This document shows, in pieces, positions 17,871-26,306 of a stretch of 64,000 nucleotides of DNA. The notes under the pieces were generated by a model. That model was not told where the DNA came from. It was given only the letters and a program-made list of their open reading frames with translations, and ran no database searches. Source of the stretch: Sphingopyxis sp. MSC1_008. GTDB taxonomy: Bacteria; Pseudomonadota; Alphaproteobacteria; Sphingomonadales; Sphingomonadaceae. Position numbers and translations under genes: made by a program. Every line of letters starts with the position of its first letter. Positions within the stretch are counted from its first letter, which is position 1. The stretch spans positions 620,001 to 684,000 of the forward strand of contig NZ_JALPRD010000001.1 of assembly GCF_023197165.1 (NCBI RefSeq), in the 5' to 3' direction.

Positions 17871-18311
17871 TCACGCCGCGGCGGGGCGCCAGAAGGTCGT
17901 GAGGCCGCTGACCTTGCGCGGCGCCTGGTTCTTGCACGTCATCGTCTCGACCGCACGCAGCGCCGCGACGAGCGCCGACGCGCTGTGCGGCTTGCCAAGG
18001 CAGGCGACCGCGATGTCCGCGCCGTCCTCGGGGCATTGGCCGGTCACCAGCAGCACGGCGATGCCGCGATCGCGCGCGAGGCGGGCGACTTCGCGCCCGG
18101 TCATATGGCCCGCCAGTCCCAAGTCCAAAACGACCGCATCGATCGGCTCGGCAGCCATAATCGCCACCGCGGCTTCACCCGAATCGACCGTTGCGACGAT
18201 GTCGTACCCGCTGAGTTTCAGCGTGTGCTCATTGTCGAAGGCGGTCAGCGGATCATCCTCGATGATCAGCAACCGCTTGATGCAGGTGGGGCGGTGGGCG
18301 AAGAGCATCAT
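17871..18311 (-). CDS. Single-domain response regulator (CheY-like receiver)
   Basis: 146 residues, almost all receiver domain: acidic pair E18-D19-D20 in LLIIEDDP, phosphoacceptor D63 in AVVLDLGLAG, T90 in LLVTGQ and K107 in LGKPHS. There is no DNA-binding or enzyme output domain; a short basic tail (QAPRKVSGLTTFW) follows. AAAGGGAG just upstream fixes the start at 18311 rather than the longer open frame. No histidine kinase lies nearby, so the partner is unknown. Confidence 0.88.
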   Translation of the reverse strand: MMLFAHRPTCIKRLLIIEDDPLTAFDNEHTLKLSGYDIVATVDSGEAAVAIMAAEPIDAVVLDLGLAGHMTGREVARLARDRGIAVLLVTGQCPEDGADIAVACLGKPHSASALVAALRAVETMTCKNQAPRKVSGLTTFWRPAAA

Positions 18312-18462
18312 GACTCCCTTTAACATCGCCATGACTCGCTCCGCGCCGTCCTGCAAGATTGCTTCTGCTTGCCATCGACGAAGCGAGTCTTTTCCGGCTA
18401 TGAGCGTGATCACAACGCAACACATTTTCCTTGAAAACGACAAGAAAGCTTCATCCGTTCCG

Positions 18463-19323
18463 ATGACGACCCGCCGTCCACCCCGCCCCGCGTCCCGTTC
18501 AGCGCCCAAAGCCTCTGGCGATCGCGACGCGCCCAAAGGCCGCCGCGCCGCGCGCGGCGCCGCGACCGCGCTCAAAACCAAACCCGCCGAGGCCGAACGC
18601 GAGGACGGACCGCAGCGTATCGCCAAGCTGCTCGCGCGCGCCGGCGTCGGCTCGCGCCGCGACGTCGAACGGATGGTCGAGGAGGGGCGTATCGCGCTGA
18701 ATGGCCAGGTCGTCGTCCACCCCGCGCCGCTGCTCACCTCGCTCGAAGGATTGACCGTCGACGGAAATCCCGTCGCCAAGCCCGTCTCGACGCGCCTCTA
18801 TCGCTTCAACAAGCCCGCGGGCTGCATCACCGCGGCGCGCGATCCCAAGGGACGCAAGACGATCTACGACCTGCTGCCCAAGGATCTGCCGCGCCTGATG
18901 CCCGTCGGCCGCCTCGACTATAATACCGAGGGGCTTTTGCTCCTCACCAACGACGGCGAATTCAAGCGTCAGCTCGAACTGCCCGCCAGCGGGGTCGAGC
19001 GCACCTATCGCGCCCGCGCCTTTGGCGACATCAGCCAGGCGCAGCTCGAAGAACTCGCGATGGGGATCGAGATCGACGGCGTCCGCTACGGCAAGATCGA
19101 CGCCAATCTCGAACGCCGCACGGGGCGCAACCAGTGGGTCGAAATGACGCTGACCGAGGGCAAGAACCGCGAAGTCCGCAAGGTGCTCGAACATTTCGGG
19201 CTCCAGGTCAGCCGTCTGATCCGGACGCGTTACGGCGCGTTCGAACTCGGCGGCATGCCTCTCGGTTCGGTCGATGTCGTGCCGCGCGACGAATTGTTCA
19301 AATTCCGGCGGCACCTCGGCTGA
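18463..19323 (+). CDS. RsuA/RluB-family rRNA pseudouridine synthase
   Basis: Converts a uridine in rRNA to pseudouridine. 286 residues: a basic, low-complexity N-terminus (about 1-48), an S4 RNA-binding domain (QRIAKLLARAGVGSRRDVE, about 51-95) and the catalytic domain with D152 in PVGRLDYNTEGLLLLTNDG. The pattern fits RluB (23S U2605) best, but RsuA/RluE/RluF cannot be ruled out by eye. An earlier in-frame ATG at 18400 exists. The stop shares a base with the rsmD start (TGATG, 19321-19325). Confidence 0.9.
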   Translation: MTTRRPPRPASRSAPKASGDRDAPKGRRAARGAATALKTKPAEAEREDGPQRIAKLLARAGVGSRRDVERMVEEGRIALNGQVVVHPAPLLTSLEGLTVDGNPVAKPVSTRLYRFNKPAGCITAARDPKGRKTIYDLLPKDLPRLMPVGRLDYNTEGLLLLTNDGEFKRQLELPASGVERTYRARAFGDISQAQLEELAMGIEIDGVRYGKIDANLERRTGRNQWVEMTLTEGKNREVRKVLEHFGLQVSRLIRTRYGAFELGGMPLGSVDVVPRDELFKFRRHLG

Positions 19324-19865
19324 TGCGTGTCATCGCTGGCGAATGGCGTGGCCGCAAGCTGCTCGCGCCCAAGAATGACGCGACGCGTCCGACCGCCGAT
19401 CGCACGCGCGAAACACTCTTTTCGATGCTGACGAGCCGCGTCGGCAGTTTCGAGGGACTGGTTGTCGCCGACCTCTTCGCGGGATCGGGCGCACTCGGGA
19501 TCGAGGCGCTGTCGCGCGGCGCCGAACAATGCCTGTTCGCCGAACAGGATCGCGATGCGCTCGATGTGCTGCGCAAAAATCTCAGCGCCTTGGAAGCGAC
19601 CACACGCGCCGACATCCGCGCCGGGTCGGTGATGAGCTTGGGGCCGGCCCGACGCACCTACGACTTGCTTATGATTGACGCGCCTTACGACACTGGCGCC
19701 GGCAGCGTCGCGCTCGACAAGCTCAACCGCCTCGGCTGGATCGGCCCCGACAGCTGGGTGTCGATCGAAACCGCGCACAATGAAACGGTCGACATCGCAG
19801 GCTTCGAAATCGATACCGAACGCAAGGTCGGCAAGGCAAAGCTGACGCTGCTGCGTCTGGCCTAA
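19323..19865 (+). CDS. rsmD: 16S rRNA (guanine(966)-N2)-methyltransferase RsmD
   Basis: SAM-dependent methyltransferase for G966 of 16S rRNA. 180 residues: conserved start MRVIAGEWRGRKL, TRPTADRTRETLF, the SAM loop DLFAGSGALGIEALSRGA (from residue 50). The catalytic motif IV reads D119-A120-P121-Y122, where most family members have DPPY/F; the change keeps D and the aromatic residue. Translationally coupled to the pseudouridine synthase, so two rRNA-modification enzymes share an operon. Confidence 0.93.
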   Translation: MRVIAGEWRGRKLLAPKNDATRPTADRTRETLFSMLTSRVGSFEGLVVADLFAGSGALGIEALSRGAEQCLFAEQDRDALDVLRKNLSALEATTRADIRAGSVMSLGPARRTYDLLMIDAPYDTGAGSVALDKLNRLGWIGPDSWVSIETAHNETVDIAGFEIDTERKVGKAKLTLLRLA

Positions 19866-19875
19866 CGCAATTTTC

Positions 19876-19901
19876 GTCGTTCCCGCGAAAGCGGGAACGA
19901 C
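19876..19901. repeat. Perfect hairpin with GAAA loop between convergent genes
   Basis: GTCGTTCCCGC (19876-19886) and GCGGGAACGAC (19891-19901) make a perfect 11-bp stem closed by a GAAA tetraloop. It lies between the ends of rsmD and the MHS transporter gene. Neither side has a good T-run (a TTTT lies at 19871-19874 on the plus strand, before the stem), so it looks more like a dispersed repeat acting as a shared 3' end than a classic terminator. Confidence 0.7.
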
Positions 19902-19910
19902 AAAGGAGTT

Positions 19911-21176
19911 TCAGGAAGCTTGGCGCCGGACCATCAACAGGCCGAGCCAGCTCACGACGCCCGCTATCGCGAGATAGAAGCCCACTGTCCCCGTCCCGCC
20001 CCATTCGGCGAGCGCCTGCGCGATGATCGGCGCCATCGCGCCGCCCAATATCCCACCCGCGTTGAACGCCACCGATGCGCCCGTATAGCGGACATGCACG
20101 GGAAACAGGCCGGTCAGCCAGCTGCCCAGCGGGCCGTAAACGAGCCCCATCACAAAAAGCGCCGTTGCGAGGCCAAGGAAGATGAGCAGCCAGCTTCCCG
20201 ACGCCAGCGCCGGCCCGAACACGAACCCGACGAGGACCGTCGCGCCGCAGCCCCAGGTCAATACGCGCTGTTCGCTCGACGCATCGCTGACATAGCCCGC
20301 GAAAATGATTCCGACCGCCATGAACAGGATCGCGCCCAGTTGAATCAGCAGGAACTGCTCCTTGGGATAGCCAAGCGCCTGCGTCCCGTGCCCGAGCGCA
20401 AAACTCGTCGCGAGATAGAAAATCGCGAAACAGGCGACGACCGCGAACGTCCCTGCGAGCGTCGCAACCAGATGATGCCGGAACAGGTCGCCCAGCGGAA
20501 CCGCGACCGGCGCGTCCTTCTCCAGCGCTTCAGCAAAGTCCGGCGTCTCGGTGATCTTCAGCCGCACCCACAGCCCCAGCCCGACGAGGATCGCCGACAG
20601 CAGGAACGGAATACGCCAGCCCCACGCGGCGAAATCGGCGTCGCTGAGACCCAGCCCCAGCAGCAGGAACAATCCGTTCGCCGCGATGAAACCGACCGGC
20701 GCGCCGAGCTGCGGGAACATGCCGAAGCGCGATTTCCATCCTGGCGGCGCATTCTCGACCGCGAGCAACGCCGCCCCGCCCCACTCGCCGCCGAGCCCGA
20801 ACCCCTGCCCGAAGCGGAGGATGCAGAGCAGCAACGGCGCTATCCACCCGACCATCGCATAGGTCGGCAGAAAGGCGATCAGCAGCGTCGAGGCGCCCAT
20901 CAGCATCAGCGAGGCGACGAGCGTCGATTTGCGCCCGATCCGGTCGCCATAATGGCCGAAGACGATCGCCCCGACGGGCCGCGCGAAAAAGGCCAGCCCG
21001 AAGGTCATGAAGCTGTACATCAACTGCGCCGAGTCCGAACTTTCGGGAAAGAACAGCGGCCCGAACACCAGCGCCGCCGCGGTGCCATAGATATAGAAAT
21101 CATAAAATTCGACCGCGGTGCCGACAAGGCTCGCGGTCAGGATGCGCCGATGCGCCCGGTATGGTGCCAGATCCAC
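19911..21176 (-). CDS. MFS transporter, metabolite:H+ symporter (MHS) type
   Basis: 421-residue inner-membrane symporter with 12 predicted helices. The N-terminal signature GTAVEFYDFYIYGTAAAL and the loop FGHYGDRIGRKSTL (MFS motif A) together with RFGQGFGLGGEWGGA identify the MHS subfamily (relatives carry shikimate, alpha-ketoglutarate, proline/betaine or dicarboxylates). The substrate cannot be read from sequence. It lies 74 bases downstream of rlpA on the same strand. Confidence 0.88.
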   Translation of the reverse strand: MDLAPYRAHRRILTASLVGTAVEFYDFYIYGTAAALVFGPLFFPESSDSAQLMYSFMTFGLAFFARPVGAIVFGHYGDRIGRKSTLVASLMLMGASTLLIAFLPTYAMVGWIAPLLLCILRFGQGFGLGGEWGGAALLAVENAPPGWKSRFGMFPQLGAPVGFIAANGLFLLLGLGLSDADFAAWGWRIPFLLSAILVGLGLWVRLKITETPDFAEALEKDAPVAVPLGDLFRHHLVATLAGTFAVVACFAIFYLATSFALGHGTQALGYPKEQFLLIQLGAILFMAVGIIFAGYVSDASSEQRVLTWGCGATVLVGFVFGPALASGSWLLIFLGLATALFVMGLVYGPLGSWLTGLFPVHVRYTGASVAFNAGGILGGAMAPIIAQALAEWGGTGTVGFYLAIAGVVSWLGLLMVRRQAS

Positions 21177-21250
21177 GGGCTATACTCTCCCCTTTGGTTC
21201 GGCGCCGCTTTGGACGTCTTCACCCGCTTGGCGCAAGCCACAATGCGCCG

Positions 21251-21817
21251 CTATTGCCCCTTGGCCGGAAGCCGCTCCCGAAGCCGCTGCAATTCCTGTC
21301 CCGACAAAGGCTCCAGCCGCGCGGCCGCCTTCCCCTCGCGTAACCGTTTGCGGTCCTTCTCCGACGGATCGACGCGGCGCACGCGGACCGGCGCGTGCCC
21401 CTGCGTCTTCATTCCCAGCTCCTCCGCCGCACCGCGCGACAGGTCGATGATCCGCCCGAGCGCGAACGGGCCGCGGTCGTTGACGCGCACGATAATCCGC
21501 CGCCCCGTATCGAGCGCGGTGACCTCGACATAGGTCGGAAGCGGCAATGTGGTGTGCGCCGCAGTGATCCAGCCGGGCCGGAATTGCTCGCCATTGGCGG
21601 TGCGGTTCCCCGACTCGCTGCCGTACCAGCTCGCGTACCCGAGCGCGTCGTAAGCGGGCGCCGCGGCGGGCACATAGGTTGTGCCGCGGATCGTGTAGGC
21701 CGGCCCGATCCGCACCGGCGCGTCGGCGACGGGACGGTAATTGCCGCCGGCGCACGCTGACAGGGCCAGAACCGCCAATGCGGCGCCGCCCATCCTCATC
21801 TTCGAATATCTTTGCAT
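21251..21817 (-). CDS. rlpA: RlpA-type septal lipoprotein (DPBB domain)
   Basis: 188-residue lipoprotein (lipobox LSAC, Cys22) with a double-psi beta-barrel domain at about 60-145. The family motifs GYASWYGSESGNRTANGEQF and VNDRGPF (catalytic Asp at about 114) are present, as in RlpA, which cleaves denuded glycan strands at the division site. There is no C-terminal SPOR domain; the tail is charged (EKDRKRLREGK). Septal targeting would thus need another route. Confidence 0.9.
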   Translation of the reverse strand: MQRYSKMRMGGAALAVLALSACAGGNYRPVADAPVRIGPAYTIRGTTYVPAAAPAYDALGYASWYGSESGNRTANGEQFRPGWITAAHTTLPLPTYVEVTALDTGRRIIVRVNDRGPFALGRIIDLSRGAAEELGMKTQGHAPVRVRRVDPSEKDRKRLREGKAAARLEPLSGQELQRLRERLPAKGQ

Positions 21818-21899
21818 TGCCCGACCCTAGAGGCCGGGATTGGCGAGATAAAGTCCGTTGGCGGGTTTTGGATGGAGACCTGCGGTTCGCCCCAAGCTT

Positions 21900-21972
21900 C
21901 GTCACCCCGGACTCGATCCGGGGTCCATAACGATGGTGCGGCCATGGATCCCGGATCAAGTCCGGGATGACG
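21900..21972. repeat. Palindromic repeat element, second copy of the accD-folC type
   Basis: Inverted arms with the cores CCCCGGACTCGATCCGGGG and CCCGGATCAAGTCCGGG, flanked by CGTCA and TGACG, as in the element at 14635-14709. It lies between divergent rlpA and the DUF2520 gene, 77 bases before the latter. Confidence 0.8.
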
Positions 21973-22049
21973 ATGAAAGATAGGCGGGAACCAGTCGAAA
22001 GCAGACGTTCCATTGGCGAAAATTCGGCGCGCGCGTTACATCTCCACCC

Positions 22050-22931
22050 ATGACCGATTTCCGCTTTCATAGGCCCGGCATCGTCGGCACGGGCCGCGTC
22101 GCGCGGGCGCTCGCGCTTGCGTTCGGCCCACACGCACCCGCCCCGCCGCTCCTGTGGGGCCGAACCCCCGAGAACGCCCGTTCGGCCGCGACGCAGGTCG
22201 GTGTGGCTCTCACACCGACCGTCGATCGCCTGATGAGCGAGTGCGACGTCGTCGCGATCGCGGTCGCCGACGACGCCCTGGCCGCGGTCGTCGCCGACAT
22301 GGCAGCCATGCTACCGACACGCCATGCGCCCTTTATCTTTCATGTCAGCGGACGCAGCGGCGCCGCGATCCTTGAACCGCTGCGCGTGGCGGGCGCCCTG
22401 ACCGCCGCGGTCCATCCCGCCATGACCTTCACCGGCGATCCGCAGGCCGAAGTGCGGCGCATGGCCGGCGCACGCTTTGCGGTCACCGGCTCGACCGCCG
22501 AGGCGACCGGGCAAGCGAACCGGATCGTGACGATACTCGGCGGTATTGCGGTCGAGATCGCGGAGGATCGCCGGTCGCTCTATCACGCTGCGCTCTGTCA
22601 CGCGTCCAACCATCTCGTCACGCTCATCGCCGGCGCCGCGAGCGCGCTGCGTGACGCCGGGGTCGACGATCCTTCGGCGCTGCTTGCGCCTCTTGTCCGT
22701 GCAGCGCTCGAAAACAGTCTCGATCACGGTTTTGCGGGATTGTCCGGCCCGCTGCTGCGCGGCGATGCGCAGACGGTCGGCGATCATCTAGCGACGCTCG
22801 AGGCGAACAGCCCGGACCTCCTGCCCGCCTATCGCGCGATGGCGCGCGCGACGCTCGACGAATTGAAACGCATCGGAACCTCACCCTCGGACCGCCTCAC
22901 CGCACTGGACAGCCTGCTCGCTGTTCCCTAA
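22050..22931 (+). CDS. Rossmann-like / DUF2520 domain protein
   Basis: 293-residue putative NAD(P)-binding dehydrogenase-like protein. N-terminal Rossmann-like fold with GIVGTGRVARALALAF as nucleotide loop (about 9-24), then the DUF2520 C-terminal helical domain (LYHAALCHASNHLVTLI, then GLSGPLLRGDAQTVGDHL). The architecture resembles ketopantoate or pyrroline-carboxylate reductases, but no substrate is known. Followed after only 10 bases by the helicase gene. Confidence 0.87.
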   Translation: MTDFRFHRPGIVGTGRVARALALAFGPHAPAPPLLWGRTPENARSAATQVGVALTPTVDRLMSECDVVAIAVADDALAAVVADMAAMLPTRHAPFIFHVSGRSGAAILEPLRVAGALTAAVHPAMTFTGDPQAEVRRMAGARFAVTGSTAEATGQANRIVTILGGIAVEIAEDRRSLYHAALCHASNHLVTLIAGAASALRDAGVDDPSALLAPLVRAALENSLDHGFAGLSGPLLRGDAQTVGDHLATLEANSPDLLPAYRAMARATLDELKRIGTSPSDRLTALDSLLAVP

Positions 22932-22941
22932 TCGTTCGCGC

Positions 22942-25254
22942 GTGAACGATACCCCTGCCTCCCTGCCCGACCTGCCCTCGCCCAGCCCCTCGGACCCGCC
23001 TTATCTGCAAGGACTAAATGGCCCGCAGCGGCAGGCCGTGCTGACCACCGAAGGGCCTGTCCTGATGCTCGCGGGCGCCGGAACGGGCAAGACCGCAGCG
23101 CTGACCGCACGTCTCGCGCATATCATGGCGACGCGCCGCGCCTGGCCGTCCGAAATCCTTGCGGTAACCTTCACCAACAAGGCCGCGCGCGAAATGCGCG
23201 AACGGATCGGGCGGATGGTCGGCGACGTGGTCGAGGGCATGCCGTGGCTCGGCACCTTCCACAGCATCGCGGCCAAGATGCTGCGCCGCCACGCCGAGCT
23301 CGTCGGCCTGCAAAGCAACTTCACCATCCTCGACACCGACGACCAACTGCGCGTGCTCAAGCAATTGATCCAGGCCGAGGGGCTCGACGAGAAGCGCTGG
23401 CCCGCGCGTCAGCTCGCCGGGCTCATCGACAAATGGAAGAACCGCGGGCTCGTCCCCGCCGATCTCGACGCCGCCGACAAGGAATCCTACGCTGACGGCA
23501 AGGGCCAGCATTTCTACGCGCTCTATCAGGCGCGGCTGAAGACGCTCAACGCGTGCGATTTCGGTGACCTGCTGCTCCACATGCTGGTGATCCTGAAGAC
23601 GCACCGCGACGTGCTCGCGCAATATCAGGATCGCTTCAAATATATCCTCGTCGACGAATATCAGGATACCAATGCCAGCCAATATCTGTGGCTTCGCCTG
23701 CTCGCGCAGCAACGGAAGAATATCTGCTGTGTCGGCGACGATGACCAGTCGATTTATTCGTGGCGCGGCGCCGAGGTGGCGAACATCCTGCGCTTCGAAA
23801 AGGATTTCCCCGGCGCGACCGTGATCCGCCTCGAACAAAATTATCGCTCGACGCCGCAAATCCTCGCTGCCGCCTCGGCGCTGATTGCGCAGAATTCGGG
23901 CCGCCTCGGCAAGACGCTCTGGACCGACCTCGAATCGGGCGACAAGCTGCGCGTCGTCGGCGTATGGGATGGACCCGAGGAAGCGCGGCGGATCGGCGAG
24001 GAGTTGGAGACACTTCAACGCCGCAACATATCGCTCGAACGCGCCGCGATCCTCGTCCGCGCGCAGTTCCAGACGCGCGAATTCGAAGACCGCTTCATCG
24101 CGATCGGTATGCCGTACCGGATCGTCGGCGGGTTCCGTTTCTATGAACGCGCCGAGATCCGCGACGCGCTTGCCTATCTACGCCTCGTCCAGTCTGCCGC
24201 CGACGATCTCGCCTTTGAACGGATCATCAACACCCCCAAGCGCGGGCTCGGCGACAAGGCGCTCGCGCGTATCCACCAGTTCGCGCGCCACGAGCGCGCG
24301 CCGTTGCTCCATGCCGCGTCGAGAATCACCGAAACCGACGAACTGACGCCGCAGGCGCGCCGCCAGCTCGCGAACTTCATCGCCCAGATGCGTAGCTGGC
24401 AGACGAAGGCCAACGAGCTGTCGCATCCCGAGCTGACGCAGCTCATCCTCGACGAATCGGGTTACACGGCAATGCTCCAGGCCGACCGCAGCATCGAGGC
24501 CGCAGGCCGTCTCGAAAACCTCTCCGAACTCGTCCGCGCAATGGAAGAATATGAATCGCTCGAGGCGTTCCTCGAGCATGTCAGCCTCGTCATGGACCGC
24601 GACAACAACGACACGACCGAAACGGTGACGATCATGACGATCCACGCCGCCAAGGGCCTCGAATTCGATCATGTCTTCCTAGCGGGCTGGGAGGACGGCG
24701 TCTTCCCGTCGCAGCGTTCGATGGACGAAGGCGGAACGCAGAGTCTCGAGGAAGAACGCCGACTCGCCTATGTCGCGATTACGCGCGCCCGCCAGCGCGC
24801 GAGCATCTATCACGCCGCGAACCGGCGCATCTATGGCCAGTGGGTGAGCAGCATCCCCAGCCGCTTCATCGCCGAGATTCCGCCCGAGCATGTCGACAGC
24901 GAGAACAGCTTCGGCGGCGGCCAGAGCCTGTGGCGCGCAAACTGGTCCGCGCAGGGCGATCCCTTCGCGCATGTCGCCGAACGCCAACCGGCGCGCACGA
25001 TGACGCGCGGCCCGGCATGGCAACGCGCGACGGCGCAATCGTCGACGATCACCCGCGCCCCGGCGCCTTCGGAACGCGGCCCCGCCGCCTCGGTCGGTGC
25101 CAAGGCACGATCGGACCTCGCGATCGGGATGCGCGTGTTCCACGAGAAGTTCGGCTATGGCGACATCACCGACATCGACGGCAACAAGCTCGAAGTCGAA
25201 TTCGAACAGGCAGGCAGCAAAAGGGTGTTGGACAGCTTCGTCAAGCTCGCCTGA
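22942..25254 (+). CDS. UvrD/PcrA-type DNA helicase
   Basis: ATP-dependent 3'-5' DNA helicase of superfamily 1A, used in repair and replication restart. 770 residues with all motifs in order: Walker A LAGAGTGKTAAL, VDEYQDTN (Walker B), GDDDQSIYSWRGA, LEQNYRS, TIHAAKGLEFDHVF and RLAYVAITRAR. The C-terminal end (VFHEKFGYGDITDIDGNKL) is the Tudor-like RNA-polymerase-binding module of PcrA/UvrD. Starts with GTG at 22942. Confidence 0.95.
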   Translation: MNDTPASLPDLPSPSPSDPPYLQGLNGPQRQAVLTTEGPVLMLAGAGTGKTAALTARLAHIMATRRAWPSEILAVTFTNKAAREMRERIGRMVGDVVEGMPWLGTFHSIAAKMLRRHAELVGLQSNFTILDTDDQLRVLKQLIQAEGLDEKRWPARQLAGLIDKWKNRGLVPADLDAADKESYADGKGQHFYALYQARLKTLNACDFGDLLLHMLVILKTHRDVLAQYQDRFKYILVDEYQDTNASQYLWLRLLAQQRKNICCVGDDDQSIYSWRGAEVANILRFEKDFPGATVIRLEQNYRSTPQILAAASALIAQNSGRLGKTLWTDLESGDKLRVVGVWDGPEEARRIGEELETLQRRNISLERAAILVRAQFQTREFEDRFIAIGMPYRIVGGFRFYERAEIRDALAYLRLVQSAADDLAFERIINTPKRGLGDKALARIHQFARHERAPLLHAASRITETDELTPQARRQLANFIAQMRSWQTKANELSHPELTQLILDESGYTAMLQADRSIEAAGRLENLSELVRAMEEYESLEAFLEHVSLVMDRDNNDTTETVTIMTIHAAKGLEFDHVFLAGWEDGVFPSQRSMDEGGTQSLEEERRLAYVAITRARQRASIYHAANRRIYGQWVSSIPSRFIAEIPPEHVDSENSFGGGQSLWRANWSAQGDPFAHVAERQPARTMTRGPAWQRATAQSSTITRAPAPSERGPAASVGAKARSDLAIGMRVFHEKFGYGDITDIDGNKLEVEFEQAGSKRVLDSFVKLA

Positions 25255-25278
25255 AATCGATTGTCTACTCTTTCAATT

Positions 25279-25295
25279 ATGATATGTCATATCAT
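25279..25295. promoter_or_regulatory. 17-bp perfect palindrome before the DUF4349 gene
   Basis: ATGATATGTCATATCAT is fully palindromic around a central base. It sits in an AT-rich pocket of otherwise GC-rich DNA, 33 bases before the start at 25328, and contains TATCAT, a fair -10 box. It looks like an operator overlapping a promoter; the regulator is not identified. Confidence 0.45.
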
Positions 25296-25327
25296 GCGGC
25301 CACGAGTCGCATGTTGGGAGAGACTTC

Positions 25328-26266
25328 ATGAAAACCAAGCTCTTAGCGGGCGCGATGGCGCTCGCCCTGATCGGCTGTTCGGAAAAAAACTCGGAATCCC
25401 TGAGAGAAGCTCCTGCCTATGACATGGCCCCGATCGATGCCTCCGAAACCGTGCCGACCCAGTCCATTCCAGCGCCGGCCGCTCCCCCGGGCGCGATGCG
25501 CAGTCCCAATATCGGCGTCTCGTCGGCGCCCGGCGTTGCGTTCAACTATTCCTATGCCTTTCGTCTCGATGACAATCGCATCGCAAAGGTTCAGGAGGAG
25601 CATGCCGCCGCATGCGAAGCGCTGGGCATCAGCCGCTGCCGCATCGCCGGGATGACATATCGTCTGGTGCGCGAAAATGAGGCTGAAGCACAACTCCTCT
25701 TCAAGCTCGATCCTGCGATAGCCCGCAAATTCGGCCGCGATGCCCTCGCAAGCGTCGAAAAGGCGGAAGGCGTTCTCGCGGCGACGCGGATCAGCGGCGA
25801 GGATGTCGGGAACCGGATCAGCGACTCGCAGCGCCGCAGCGCCGACATCAATTCGGAGATATCCCGCCTCGAAGCGCGACTGAAACAGGGCGGAATCGGC
25901 GACCGCGAGCGCTCCGAACTGCAACAGCAGATTGCCGGCCTACGCCAACAGCTCGACGGCGAACGCGACACCCGTCGAACAGGTGAAGCAATGCTTGCGA
26001 CCACCCCGATGCAATTCGACTATGTCGGCACCGGCGGGCTGCCCGGCATCGGCTATGGCAACCCATTCAGCGACGCGCTGAACATGCTGGTCCACAGCGG
26101 CAGCGTGATGCTGTCCTTCATCCTTGTGGTTGGGGCAGCTATCCTGCCGTGGGCGGTGCTCTTCGCGCTGCTGCTGACAATCTGGAGAACCCGACCGATG
26201 CTCGGAGCCCGGAAATGGCTCCGCGGCGCGACCAGGCCGCCCGACGCTTCCCCTACTGCAGCCTGA
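25328..26266 (+). CDS. DUF4349 family lipoprotein
   Basis: 312 residues. Lipobox LIGC (Cys17), then a disordered Pro/Ala-rich segment, a beta-rich domain starting FNYSYAFRLDDNRI, a coiled-coil segment at about 160-220 (SRLEARLKQGGIGDRERSELQQQIAGLRQQL) shown here only in outline, and one C-terminal membrane helix at about 250-280 ending in a basic patch. This order is that of DUF4349. Function unknown. A strong palindrome lies in front, suggesting dedicated control. Confidence 0.8.
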   Translation: MKTKLLAGAMALALIGCSEKNSESLREAPAYDMAPIDASETVPTQSIPAPAAPPGAMRSPNIGVSSAPGVAFNYSYAFRLDDNRIAKVQEEHAAACEALGISRCRIAGMTYRLVRENEAEAQLLFKLDPAIARKFGRDALASVEKAEGVLAATRISGEDVGNRISDSQRRSADINSEISRLEARLKQGGIGDRERSELQQQIAGLRQQLDGERDTRRTGEAMLATTPMQFDYVGTGGLPGIGYGNPFSDALNMLVHSGSVMLSFILVVGAAILPWAVLFALLLTIWRTRPMLGARKWLRGATRPPDASPTAA

Positions 26267-26306
26267 CCACCGCGGGGCGTCGCTTGCAAAGGTCCGATGC
26301 TGCGTT

